The notes beneath the pieces were generated by a model. It searched no databases. It worked only from the letters and a program-made list of their open reading frames with translations, and was not told the DNA's origin. DNA of 64,000 bases from assembly GCA_030645915.1 (NCBI GenBank), contig JAUSNO010000005.1:118535-182534 (forward strand), written 5' to 3'. Each line of letters starts with the position of its first letter. Within the stretch, counting starts at the first letter, position 1. Shown here in pieces: positions 35,871-46,800 of this stretch. This DNA is from Undibacterium sp. Its GTDB lineage: Bacteria; Pseudomonadota; Gammaproteobacteria; Burkholderiales; Burkholderiaceae_D. The translations under genes and the position numbers were made by a program.

Positions 35871-37973
35871 TCACTGACCGCCTATTTGACAATTGCCATT
35901 CGTCAGCAAGGTAACGAACTGTTCAGCCGTCAAGGGGCGGCTGAAAAAATTACCCTGGCCCTCAGCACAGTGCCGCGCCTTGAGAAAACTGAGCTGTGCC
36001 TGGCTCTCGACCCCTTCTGCAATCACCCTCAGCTTAAGACTGTTGCCCATGCCGATGACCGCACTGACGATGATTCCGCTATCGGTTTCATCAGCAATAT
36101 CACGCACAAAGGATTGGTCAATTTTAAGCACGTCAATCGGAAACTGCTCCAGATAAGCCAAGCTGGAATAACCAGTACCGAAGTCGTCTACCGCCAGCTG
36201 CACGCCCATGTTCTTCAGTTCTTGAAGTATGACGGCACTGGCGTCTGCATCCCGCATCAATACGCTCTCTGTAATTTCCAGCTCCAGCCTGTCGGCGTCG
36301 ATTCCGGTTTGGCTGAGAATGGACCTCACGCCGTCTGTGAAATTCTTCTGCCTGAATTCAATCGCAGAAATATTGACTGCAATCGAGACCGGTGCAAGCC
36401 CGGCGTCTATCCACTTCCTGGCTTGCAAGCACGCTTCATGCAGCACCCAGCGGCCAATAGGCACAATCAATCCACAATCTTCTGCCGTCGCCATGAAGCG
36501 ATCAGGAAACACCATTCCCCATTCATGATGCTGCCAGCGCAATAAGGCCTCAGCACCGGTAATCATGCCCGTTTCCAGATTTATCTTCGGCTGATAATGC
36601 AGGACAAACTCTTTTCTCTCCAATGCGGTACGCAAGTTGACTTCGATGAGCTGTCGTTCCACCGCGCGAATATTCATCTCATCTCTAAAGAATTGATAGT
36701 TGTTCCGCCCTTTATCTTTGGCGTAATACATCGCCTTATCTGCATTTTTTATCAAGGTTTCAGCATCCCGGCCATCGGCTGGATAAATGCTGATACCAAT
36801 GCTGGTGGTGACGAACATCTCGTCCTTCACCAGCACATGCGGCAAAGCCAATGCAGCAAGTATTTTATTCGCCGTCAAAGCGACATCTTCATCACTATCG
36901 TTATTGCTTTCGGCTAAAAGAACGACAAATTCATCTCCCCCCTGCCGGCTAACCGTATCAGACGCACGCACACAGTTGCTCAAGCGCGTAGAAACGGATT
37001 GCAACAGTTTGTCACCGAAAGCGTGGCCAAGAGAGTCATTGATATGCTTAAAATTGTCCAGGTCAAGAAAAAGTATCGCCAGTTGTGCGTGATTTCTTTT
37101 TGCTAAGGTGATGGCCTGATCGATGCGATCATTGAGCAATACCCGGTTTGGCAAGCTGGTCAAAAAATCATGCTGCGCCAGGTATGCCATTTTTTTTGTC
37201 ATGGCATGCGCGGCACTGACATCATGGAACACAATCACGACACCTGTCGGTTGCCCATCCCAATCATTGATCGGTGCAGCAGAATCTTCTATGGCAGTTT
37301 CGCTGCCGTCACGGCAAATCAACAGCGTATCGGCGGGTAGATCAACCGACGTATCGGTTTGTAGTACCAATTCAACCGTGTTGCGCTCGCACTCACGTGT
37401 CACACCATTGATAATCTTAAATATCTCACCGAGAGGCCGTCCATACGCCTCTTCTCTGGACCATCCGGTAATTTCTTCTGCCGCGATATTGAGGTAATCA
37501 ATGACGCCTTGCATGTCGGTGCAGATCACCGCGTCACCTATCGAATTGAGCGCAATTTCTGCACGTGTCTTCTCTTTGTATATCGTCTCTTCCACCGCTT
37601 TACGCTTGATAATATTGCGTATCGTTTGCGGCACCAGAACACTGACAAAATGTCCTTTTGCCAGATAGCCCTGGGCACCATGTTGCACCGCTTCAAGCGC
37701 CAGGTCTTCATCCTCCACCGTGCAAAGTGTCATGATCGGCGTATGCGGAGTCGCCGCAAACAGCATGTCAAAGCTGGCAATGCCAACACTGTCGGGCAGC
37801 ATTAAATCGACCAATATGGCGTCGATACCCCCCATGCGTAAGCGCTTGATCCCGGTAGCGAGCTGCCTCACCCATTCGACCTCAAATGGACCATCTCTGG
37901 CACTCCCGAGAACGTCGGTCAAGACATCTGCATCAACAGCGCAGTCAGTAATAATCAGGATACGGTGTGCCAT
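35871..37973 (-). CDS. REC-PAS-GGDEF-EAL cyclic-di-GMP protein
   Basis: A 700-residue cytoplasmic signalling protein. Residues 1-125 are a receiver domain (HRILIITDCAVDADVL, phospho-Asp in ILVDLMLPDS). A PAS domain follows (TRAEIALNSIGDAVICTDMQGVIDYLN), then GGDEF (SRQGGDEFVVLL, about residue 345) and EAL (ITGAEALLRWQHHEWG; DDFGTGYSSLAYLEQFPIDVLKID). Both catalytic motifs are intact, so it may make or break c-di-GMP depending on phosphorylation. GTGGAGAAAA precedes the start. No cognate kinase is adjacent. Confidence 0.93.
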   Translation of the reverse strand: MAHRILIITDCAVDADVLTDVLGSARDGPFEVEWVRQLATGIKRLRMGGIDAILVDLMLPDSVGIASFDMLFAATPHTPIMTLCTVEDEDLALEAVQHGAQGYLAKGHFVSVLVPQTIRNIIKRKAVEETIYKEKTRAEIALNSIGDAVICTDMQGVIDYLNIAAEEITGWSREEAYGRPLGEIFKIINGVTRECERNTVELVLQTDTSVDLPADTLLICRDGSETAIEDSAAPINDWDGQPTGVVIVFHDVSAAHAMTKKMAYLAQHDFLTSLPNRVLLNDRIDQAITLAKRNHAQLAILFLDLDNFKHINDSLGHAFGDKLLQSVSTRLSNCVRASDTVSRQGGDEFVVLLAESNNDSDEDVALTANKILAALALPHVLVKDEMFVTTSIGISIYPADGRDAETLIKNADKAMYYAKDKGRNNYQFFRDEMNIRAVERQLIEVNLRTALERKEFVLHYQPKINLETGMITGAEALLRWQHHEWGMVFPDRFMATAEDCGLIVPIGRWVLHEACLQARKWIDAGLAPVSIAVNISAIEFRQKNFTDGVRSILSQTGIDADRLELEITESVLMRDADASAVILQELKNMGVQLAVDDFGTGYSSLAYLEQFPIDVLKIDQSFVRDIADETDSGIIVSAVIGMGNSLKLRVIAEGVESQAQLSFLKARHCAEGQGNFFSRPLTAEQFVTLLTNGNCQIGGQ

Positions 37974-38147
37974 TTTTCTCCACGCCTATCTATAACCAAA
38001 TATAACCAAATATAATCAAGAAAATTTAAGCAATTGGATGCGGTAAAACAGCAAATCAGAAGGGGCGGAATACACAGGCAACCCCACTTATCCATGTAAC
38101 GGAACAAATGACTTAGCTATTTCTTCAACAATAAATGTATATCGCCA

Positions 38148-38172
38148 TAAAAAAAGGCTGCAGCGCAGCCTT
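38148..38172 (-). terminator. Terminator of the DUF883 gene
   Basis: On the minus strand AAGGCTGCG-CTGCAGCCTTTTTTT, 40 bp beyond the stop. The interval 37974-38147 holds nothing else. Confidence 0.85.
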
Positions 38173-38211
38173 CGGCATTCATTACATCAACTCGTCATCC
38201 ACTCGCCAAAC

Positions 38212-38514
38212 TTATTTTCGGCCAAGAATAACGCCCAACAACAATCCAATGCTGGCAGCTGCGCTGATGGTTTTCCAAGGATTTTCTTTGACATAATGAT
38301 CTGCTGATGCGGCCATCTCCTTGCCGGCAACCATGGCACTTGCGTGCGCATCATGCGCCGACACTAAAGCGGTATCAAGCAAACGCATGGCGCGCTGACG
38401 TGCCTCGGTTGCTTTTTCACCGGTCAATGCGGCAGCGTCATTAAACAGCGCCTGAGCATCCTTAATGATTGTGTTGACGTCTTTGTTCATCGCTCTGATA
38501 TTTGATTCCAGCAT
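38212..38514 (-). CDS. DUF883 family protein (ElaB/YqjD-like)
   Basis: A 100-residue protein with a long amphipathic helix (NTIIKDAQALFNDAAALTGEKATEARQRAMRLL) and a C-terminal membrane anchor WKTISAAASIGLLLGVILGRK. ElaB and YqjD anchor ribosomes to the inner membrane in stationary phase and are RpoS-dependent in E. coli; the same role is inferred. CAGGAGAACAAC precedes the start. Same strand as the ferritin-like gene, 61 bp downstream of it. Confidence 0.92.
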   Translation of the reverse strand: MLESNIRAMNKDVNTIIKDAQALFNDAAALTGEKATEARQRAMRLLDTALVSAHDAHASAMVAGKEMAASADHYVKENPWKTISAAASIGLLLGVILGRK

Positions 38515-38575
38515 GTTGTTCTCCTGAGTAAATAAAAAAATTCAAAATTAAAATTGGTCTTGCATGTCATGCTTT

Positions 38576-39103
38576 TTATGCGAGTAAATCGCGCATGTCA
38601 TCTGCGTGCTCTTCTTCCATCGCCATAATGCCGACCAGCATATGCCGCGTAGTGGGATCGGTTTCGCCTATGCTCTCTATCATCTGACGGTAGGCTTCAA
38701 TCGCAATGCGCTCGGCAATCAGGTTGGCTTTGATCATGCTCTGAATATCGTCAGAATCGTCGTATTCAGCATGACTGCGCTCAATCAGTGTGGCGGGATT
38801 AAAATCGGGCTTGCCGTTTAATTGCACAATGCGTTCTGCCAACAGATCCGCGTGCCCTTGCTCCTCTATTGCGTGCTGCAGGAACTCTGCTTTGATGGGG
38901 CCATTTTGCAGGCCGCTCGCTGTGTAGTAATGGCGTTTGTAGCGTAATACGCAGACCAGTTCGGTCGCCAGAGCACCATTCAACATCGCAATGACTTTTT
39001 TGCGGTCTGCCTGATAGCCGGCAGTGACTGCGCCATCGTCCATATTCTTGGCTGCGGCACGGATAGCTGCCGTATCAAGGGCAAATTTCTTTTCTTCATG
39101 CAT
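38576..39103 (-). CDS. Ferritin-like (bacterioferritin/Dps-like) protein
   Basis: A 175-residue four-helix protein. Iron ligands can be seen at ATELVCVLRYKRHYY (Glu), IEEQGHADLLAERI (Glu-x2-His), NLIAERIAIEAYRQM (Glu) and MEEEHADDMRDLL (Glu-x2-His), the complete pattern of a di-iron ferritin site. It likely stores iron or protects DNA from peroxide. ACTTTCGGTAAAAA precedes an AAGTAAATC then ATG 39103, a weak ribosome site. Length and motifs resemble the bacterioferritin-like proteins found in Burkholderiales rather than haem-binding Bfr. Confidence 0.9.
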   Translation of the reverse strand: MHEEKKFALDTAAIRAAAKNMDDGAVTAGYQADRKKVIAMLNGALATELVCVLRYKRHYYTASGLQNGPIKAEFLQHAIEEQGHADLLAERIVQLNGKPDFNPATLIERSHAEYDDSDDIQSMIKANLIAERIAIEAYRQMIESIGETDPTTRHMLVGIMAMEEEHADDMRDLLA

Positions 39104-39158
39104 GATTTACTTTCGGTAAAAATTTCAATTAGATTCAATGTCTATGTCTCTCGCGCCG

Positions 39159-40085
39159 TTAGCGTGGTGAGATTTTTCCGGTGGCATCAGAAAGAACGAT
39201 TTCAACGCGTCGATTCAACTGACGATTTTGTGCCGTGTCGTTGGCAGCAACTGGATACGCCAAGCCATAACCACGTATAGCGATACGATCACGATTTACA
39301 CCCGCCAGCTGCAAGGCACTGCGCACGGCAGAAGCGCGACGCTCTGATAAATCCTGATTGTGCTCAGCAGAACCTGTGCTGTCGGTAAAGCCTTCAATCA
39401 GCACGGTACGCTGCGGGTTTTGTTGCAGTACATCCGCCAATTTTTGGGTAGTACGCATGCCTTCCGGATTCAGACGGGCCTGGTCTGTGCCAAATAACAC
39501 ATCGCCGATGGTGATGACGATGCCGCGTTCCGTTTGTTTAGCGGCAAGATCAGACAATTGTCTTTCCAGCTGTGCGGCACGGGCCTGCGCTTCTTGCGCC
39601 TGACGTTGGGCGTCGACTGTCTCGCCTTGCGCAATCTGTGTGGCTAAGCGGGATTGATCGGCAATCGCAATTGCCTGATTCGCTTTGGCATTTGCCTGAT
39701 TGGCTTCCATGGTGCGTTGATCCAGGCGAATTTGATTGCGTTCCTTACCGGCGTTGGCGATCTCTGCCTCGGCCGATCTTTGGTTCGCCACTTCTTGCGT
39801 CAAGGCGATTTTTTGCTTGGCGAGATAGGCCAATTTGTCGATTTTTTCTTCGCTTTCTTTTTTGCTGGCTGCATCATTGGCTTGTGCCAGCGCATCACCG
39901 GCTTGCTTCATTTCTGAAGGCGCGTAATTCGTCACTTTTGAATTATTTTGCGCCATCACATAATCACTCCGGGTTTGATCGAGCAAACTGGTGGTTTTTG
40001 GAATGGAGCTACACGCGCCCACCAGCACGGCGATCGCCAGCAATACGGGAGTCAATCTGGATGGCGTAAATTGCGTTGTTTTCAT
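39159..40085 (-). CDS. OmpA-domain lipoprotein with DUF4398
   Basis: A 308-residue lipoprotein: lipobox VGAC (Cys about 25); a DUF4398-like helical part (YAPSEMKQAGDALAQANDAA ... KIALTQEVA); a coiled region rich in Ala/Gln; and a C-terminal OmpA domain (GDVLFGTDQARLNPEGMRTTQKLADVLQQNP ... NRQLNRRVEIVLSD). It would link the outer membrane to peptidoglycan. AAGGAAATCATC precedes the start. It follows the shorter DUF4398 lipoprotein at 40141 by 55 bp and the two are probably one operon. Confidence 0.9.
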   Translation of the reverse strand: MKTTQFTPSRLTPVLLAIAVLVGACSSIPKTTSLLDQTRSDYVMAQNNSKVTNYAPSEMKQAGDALAQANDAASKKESEEKIDKLAYLAKQKIALTQEVANQRSAEAEIANAGKERNQIRLDQRTMEANQANAKANQAIAIADQSRLATQIAQGETVDAQRQAQEAQARAAQLERQLSDLAAKQTERGIVITIGDVLFGTDQARLNPEGMRTTQKLADVLQQNPQRTVLIEGFTDSTGSAEHNQDLSERRASAVRSALQLAGVNRDRIAIRGYGLAYPVAANDTAQNRQLNRRVEIVLSDATGKISPR

Positions 40086-40140
40086 GATGATTTCCTTGGA
40101 TTTTGATGAAGTTTTAAATGATTAAATTTTTGTATTATTT

Positions 40141-40518
40141 TTATTTGTTTGCGCGATTTAACTCTTCACGCAGGACACGGATATCATCCTGTAGAGCATC
40201 TGCTGCCGTTTGTGCCTTGGCAGAATTTGCCTTGCTTTGCGCCAGCTTCGCATCGGCTTGCGCCTGGTTGGCCAAATCGCTGGCCAGTTTGTAGTCTTTG
40301 GCCGCCATGGCTTTATTTGCCAGCGCCATTTTTTCGCGTGCCGAGGTCATTTCCATCGGTGCGAACTCTGCGCCACCCGCACCCGCTGCATTGTCAACAG
40401 CCGCTTTCGATACAGCAACATCAGCAGTCGCCGGTGTTTTCAAACTGCTGCAACCGACTGTCGTTATGGCGACAAGGCTGCAGATGGTGATGAACCCGAT
40501 TCTTAGATTATTCGTCAT
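40141..40518 (-). CDS. DUF4398 lipoprotein
   Basis: A 125-residue lipoprotein, lipobox TVGC (Cys about 20), with the DUF4398 core EFAPMEMTSAREKMALANKAMAAKDYKLASDLANQAQADAKLAQSKA, a helical hairpin also present in the adjacent larger protein. ATG 40518 follows GGAGAAAAATA; the frame reaches 40617 but has no signal there. Unknown function; likely packs on the inner face of the outer membrane. An operator-like palindrome lies about 83 bp upstream. Confidence 0.88.
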   Translation of the reverse strand: MTNNLRIGFITICSLVAITTVGCSSLKTPATADVAVSKAAVDNAAGAGGAEFAPMEMTSAREKMALANKAMAAKDYKLASDLANQAQADAKLAQSKANSAKAQTAADALQDDIRVLREELNRANK

Positions 40519-40600
40519 TATTTTTCTCCAATGAACCGCAAAACCGAAAGTGTTTTTGCGAGTGATGACTGACGTTATAGGCTGAGAGAAAATGTTGGTC

Positions 40601-40616
40601 TGTACGCTGACGCACA
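40601..40616. promoter_or_regulatory. Palindromic operator-like site 13
   Basis: TGTACGCTGACGCACA followed by CAGA. It lies 83 bp upstream of the DUF4398 operon and 197 bp before the glucan synthase start, in the 294 bp divergent region. Confidence 0.6.
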
Positions 40617-40711
40617 CAGAAACATTGCATCACGTATTTTTTTTACCGCACATCGCCTGCACAAAGTACACAGAAAAAAATGTGCCTCAAAAAGATGCCG
40701 CAACCGCCTTA

Positions 40712-40727
40712 TGTGCGGAAACGCACT
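40712..40727. promoter_or_regulatory. Palindromic operator-like site 14
   Basis: TGTGCGGAAACGCACT, with arms TGTGCG/CGCACT, 86 bp upstream of the preferred glucan synthase start. The first in-frame ATG (40711) overlaps this site and is therefore rejected as start. Confidence 0.6.
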
Positions 40728-40812
40728 AATAAATTTTAAGCTCTCCGGTACCATCTATAAAAATCAAGAATCAGTTTTCAACCGATCGACATACCAGAAA
40801 GAAGCGTCACAA

Positions 40813-43800
40813 GTGAAACCAGACAACCACTCTTTCAGCGATATTTTTCTTTCATTGAAGAAAGCCCTATTCGCTGGCAGCAGCGACCATAGTGCCGCCT
40901 TAGATGATGCCTTACCGTTGCGCGCCGAATTATTCAGTGCCTTGCAGATGGAGCAGCATGGTCGCATTCTTGCCAACGCACACAAGCTCAGCACAGGCTG
41001 GGGGCGTGATCAATTATTGTCACGCCTGGCAGACAATGAGAACGTCATCATTGATGCATGCAATCAACTGACTGATGCCGTGAAGATAGGTCGACAAGTG
41101 ACGCCGGCTGCAGAATGGTTGCTCGATAATTTCTATCTGATCGAAGAGCAGATACGCACCGCCAAACGGCACCTGCCGAAAAATTACAGCAAGGAATTGC
41201 CACGTCTTCTACGAGGCAATTCTGCGGGCAGGCCCAGGGTATATGACATCGCGCTGGAAACCATCTCGCATGGCGATGGCCGCGTTGATCCGGAAGGGCT
41301 CAGTAGCTTTGTCTCGGCTTACCAGCAGGTAACGACATTAAAGCTTGGCGAATTGTGGGCCATTCCGATTATGCTGCGCCTGGCCTTAATCGAGAACCTG
41401 CGGCGCGTTTCAGCCCGTTTAGCCGCCGCCCGCACCAACCGCGACCTGGCCTGCTCGTGGGCCGACAAGATGGCGGAAACTGCCGAAACCGACCCGAACA
41501 ATTTAATCTTGCTGGTCGCCGATATGGCGCGCTCACAGCCGCCGATGGACAGTTCCTTTGTGGCTGAATTGGTGCGTCGCCTTCAGGGACAAAGCCCGGC
41601 GCTGATGCTGCCCCTCACCTGGCTGTCGCAACGGTTGACAGAGACGGGCCAGACGATAGAACAGCTGGTTCAGTTCGAATCTCAGCAGCAGGCGGCGGAT
41701 CAGGTCTCGATCAGCAACAGCATCGGCAGTTTGCGCTTTCTCAGCTCAATGGACTGGCGCGAATTTGTCGAGAGCATGAGTCTGGTGGATCACATTTTGC
41801 GCAAAGATCCGGCACAGGTGTATGCCCAAATGGACTTTGCCACCCGCGATCACTATCGCCATGTAGTCGAAAACATTGCCAAGCACAGCAGCCTGTCTGA
41901 AATTGAAGTGGCCGATAACGCCATCCGTTTTGCCAGCACCAATAAGGCAAACAATAAAATGAACGGCCCAGACGATGATCGTACCGCGCATGTCGGGTAT
42001 TACCTGATCGGCCGGGGGGTAAGAGAGTTGGAGCGTTCTGCCGCATTTCAATTGCCGATCGTCAAAGAATTAAAACGTGCTGGGGCAGTGGCGCCACTGA
42101 GCATTTATCTCAGCAGCATCTTGCTACTCACCCTGCTCGCTACCAGTGTCATCACTTTCAAGACTTACCGCGATGGGGTCAATGAATACGTCATCGCCCT
42201 CGTTACGGTGTTAGGCATACTAGCGACCAGTCAGCTCGCGCTGGCGATGGTCAACTGGATTACCACCCTGATCACTTTGCCGCGATTGCTCCCGCGCATG
42301 GATTTTTCCAAGGGAATACCGCTGGCATCAAGCACCCTGGTAGTCGTGCCTACACTGCTGTTTACCAAATCAAATATTGACGAATTGACGGAAGCGCTGG
42401 AAGTGCGATTTTTGGCCAACCGCGACAGACACCTGCGCTTTTGCCTGCTGACTGATTTTGCCGATGCCGCATCGGAAAGCATGCCGGCAGACGCACAGTT
42501 GCTCAAGTTTGCCAAAAATAATATCGATGAATTAAATGCCAAATATCGAAGTGCCGAAGTGCCGTTTGACTATTTTATTTTATTGCATAGACCAAGACGC
42601 TGGAACGGGCAAGAAAAGAGCTGGATGGGTTACGAGCGCAAACGCGGAAAATTGGCAGATTTAAACGCCTTTCTGCGTGGTGGTGCAACAGAGGCGTTTT
42701 CGCTGATTGTTGGCGATACCGAGGGCATGTCAAACATCCGTTATGTCATCACGCTCGATACCGATACAGAATTACCGCGCGACACCGCACGCAAATTTGT
42801 TGCCACCATGGCGCACCCATTAAATCGTGCGCGTTACGATGAAAAATTGCAGCGGGTTTGTGAAGGATATGGCATTTTGCAACCGCGGGTAGCCGTCAGT
42901 TTGCCTGGTGCCAATGCATCGCGCTACGAGATTATGTGCGGTGGTGAAATTGGTATCGATCCCTATACGCGTACCGTATCGGATGTGTATCAGGATGTCT
43001 TTGGCGAAGGCTCGTTCATCGGCAAAGGGATTTACGAAGTTGACGTATTTGAACATGCACTGAAAGGACGGATGCCAGAAAACCGCATCCTCAGCCATGA
43101 TTTACTGGAAGGATGTTATGCGCGCGCTGGTCTGCTAAGCGATGTGCAACTGCATGAGCAACATCCGTCGAGCTACAGTGCAGATGTGAGCCGCCGTCAT
43201 CGCTGGATACGCGGCGATTGGCAGATTGCTTCCTGGCTGCTGCCGAATGTACCCGGAACCTGTGATCCCGCTACCGGCAAGATAGCCCGCTGCCGCAACC
43301 CACTGTCAGCATTATCACGCTGGAAATTATTTGACAATCTGCGCCGCAGCATCGTGCCAGTCGCACTGACCGCGCTCTTGGTCATTGGCTGGACCTTGCT
43401 GCCGTCAAGCTGGTTCTGGACCCTGACTGTCCTGGCAATTCTGCTCATTCCTGCCTTGTCGTCATTAATATTCCACCTGCTGCGCAAACCGCATGACGTG
43501 CTGCTGCGCCAGCATGTATCCGGCGTATTACGATCGACCAATCAACATTCCATTCAGGCGGCACTGACGCTCAGTTTTCTTCCGTATGAAGCGTGGTTCA
43601 ATCTTGATGCGATCGTACGCACCCAATGGCGTGTCATGTTCTCGCGCCGGCAGCTGCTGGAATGGAAACCTTCCAGCGAAACCAACCGGCAATCCGCCCA
43701 GGATCTGCGCTCGTATTTCCGATCAATGTGGATCGCGCCAGCCGTTGCGCTGGCCACCGCTGCCTATTTGCTGACCGACAGGCCGATGGCACTACCTGCT

Positions 43801-46800
43801 GCAGCGCCCGTTTTATTGCTTTGGCTGGCAGCCCCCTTTGTCGCCTTCTGGATCAGTCGTCCTATCGGCAGACCCCCTGCCCACCTGACCGATGAACAGA
43901 CATTGTTCCTCACTTCGCTGGCACGCAAGACCTGGCTATTCTTTGACACCTACGTGACAGAAAAAGATAACTGGTTACCGCCTGATAATGTTCAGGAATA
44001 CCCGGTAGCGGCCATTGCCCACCGCACCTCGCCAACCAACATAGGCATGTCCTTGCTGGCCAATCTGGCAGCACATGATTTTGGCTACATCACGGCGGGC
44101 CGCATGCTGGAGCGCACCAAAAACACCTTGCAGACGATGAGCAAGCTGGAGCGCTATCAGGGGCATTTTTACAACTGGTACGATACGCAACACCTCACTC
44201 CCCTCCACCCCATCTATGTCTCGGCGGTCGACAGCGGCAATCTTGCGGGGCATTTACTCACCTTGCGGCCAGGCCTGGTTGCGCTGGCAGATACCCCCAT
44301 TATTGGGCCGCGCGTGTTTCTTGGCATTAAAGATACCTATGATGCCCTGATAGCCAATACGAGCGAAGAACACAGGAAAAAATTGCTTTCTTTCGGCAGT
44401 GATCTCACATCCGCCTGTTTATCCGCACCTGAAACACTGATCGTCGCGCATGATTTTTTGGTTCGCCTTAACAAGGGTGCATCACTCTTTATTGCAGGAC
44501 TGGACCTGACATCTGAATCTGCGCCCAATGCGCTGCTCAATATCTGGGCGAATGCCCTGGCAAACCAATGCCGCGATGCCTTGAATGAATTGAGCGCTCT
44601 GGCACCGTGGACCCAAATACTGGCGCCTGCGGAATGGATTAACGATTTCCCCAGATTAGTGGCTATTCCAAGTTTGCGTCAGCTGGCGCAGCTGCATACC
44701 GGCATGAACGCCTTAGTTGAGAGGCAACGCAACGAAGATGGCACCACCAAAGATCATGAAACGCTGGCGCTACTGAATCAAATGGTGACGGAAGGCAGTA
44801 TGCACGCTAACGAGCGATTGCATCTGATCGAAGAGCTGGCGCTGCAATGCACCGCCTCTGCCCAGAAGGAATACGATTTTCTGTATGACCCTGGTACGCA
44901 TCTACTGGCCATCGGCTACAACGTGACCGAAAGACGCCGCGATGTCAGCCACTATGACCTGCTGGCATCTGAAGCGCGCCTGACTACGTTTGTGGCAATT
45001 GCACAGGGCCAATTGCCACAGGAGAGCTGGTTCGCACTCGGCCGCCAGCTCACCATCGCCGACGGCGAACCGATCTTGTTATCATGGAGTGGCTCCATGT
45101 TTGAATACTTGATGCCATTGTTAGTCATGCCGACGTTTGACAACACCTTGCTTGACCAGACCTACCGCTCGGCGGTGCAGCGCCAGATTGACTATGGTAC
45201 CGAGCGCGGCGTGCCGTGGGGTATTTCAGAATCAGGTTACAACGGCTTTGATGCGAGTTTGAATTATCAGTACCGCGCCTTCGGCGTGCCCGGCCTGGGT
45301 TTTAAACGTGGCCTGGGCGATGATCTGGTGATCGCCCCCTATGCCAGCATGATGGCGTTGATGGTGGCACCGGAGCAGGCATGCAAGAATCTGCAAGAAT
45401 TATCCACCCTCGGGTTTGAAGGAATTTTTGGTTTCTATGAGGCCATCGATTACACGCAGTCGCGTTTGCCACGCGGACAAAGCAATACCGTTATCCGCTC
45501 CTTCATGACGCATCATCAGGGCATGGGCTTTTTATCCCTGGCGTATCTGTTGCTCAATCGTCCTATGCAAAAACGCTTTGAGTCCGATCCCTTGTTCCAG
45601 GCCACCATGCAACTGTTGCATGAGCGTGTGCCCAAAGCCACCGCCACCTACTCCAACACTACCGAAATGGCCGACATCCGTACCACGGCTAACGAACAAG
45701 AGATGCCAATGCGGGTGCTCAATCGCCCTGACACTCGTACACCTGAAGTGCAACTGTTGTCCAATGGCCGCTATCACGTAATGATTACCGCCGCTGGCGG
45801 CAGCTATAGCCGCTGGAACAACATGGCGATCACGCGCTGGCGTGAAGACAGCACGCGCGATAACTGGGGCACGTTCTGCTATGTACGCGATATGGAAAAC
45901 GGCCATTTCTGGTCCACCGCATTTCAGCCTACCTTGGCTCAGCCTAGCAGCTATGAAGTGATCTTTTCCGAAGGACGCGCAGAGTTCCGTCGCAGTGACA
46001 ACAACTTCAATATGCATACCGAGATCGTGGTCTCGCCGGAAGATGATATTGAGTTACGCCGCACCCGCATTATCAATCGCTCACGCTATCGCAGAACTAT
46101 CGAGATCACCAGCTATGCAGAAGTGGTGCTGGCACCAAGCGCAGCAGATGCGATGCATCCGGCATTTAGCAACCTGTTCGTGCAAACAGAAATCGTCGAG
46201 CCACGTCATGCCATCCTGTGTACGCGCCGCCCGCGCTCCGTGGAAGAAAAGAATCCATGGATGTTTCACCTCGTTGCCGTGCACGGTGCAGAGACTGATG
46301 CCGTATCTTACGAAACCGACCGCATGCAATTCATTGGCCGGGGCAATACCGTGGCGGCACCGCAAGCCATGCTAGAGCGTGGTGCACTGGCCAACACCCA
46401 GGGTTCGGTACTTGATCCGATTGTAGCGATTCGTTATCTGATCACTCTGGAGCCGGAACAATCCGCCAGCTTTGACATGGTGACCGGGATTGCCGAATCG
46501 CGTGATATTTGCCTTGAGCTGATAGAAAAATATCAGGACAGGCATCTGGCCGATCGGGTCGTTGAATTGTCCTGGACCCATAGCCAGGTGATGCTGCGCC
46601 AGCTCAACGCCAGCGAAGCCGATGCCCAGTTATATGGGCGCCTGGCCAACTCGGTGGTGTACGTCAACCCCATGCTACGGGCCGATGCCAGCTTGCTGAT
46701 GCGCAATCAGCGCGGGCAATCCGGCTTATGGAGCCACGCCATTTCCGGCGACTTGCCTATCGTCCTGCTGCAGATCAAAAATCAGGAAAATATTGCACTG

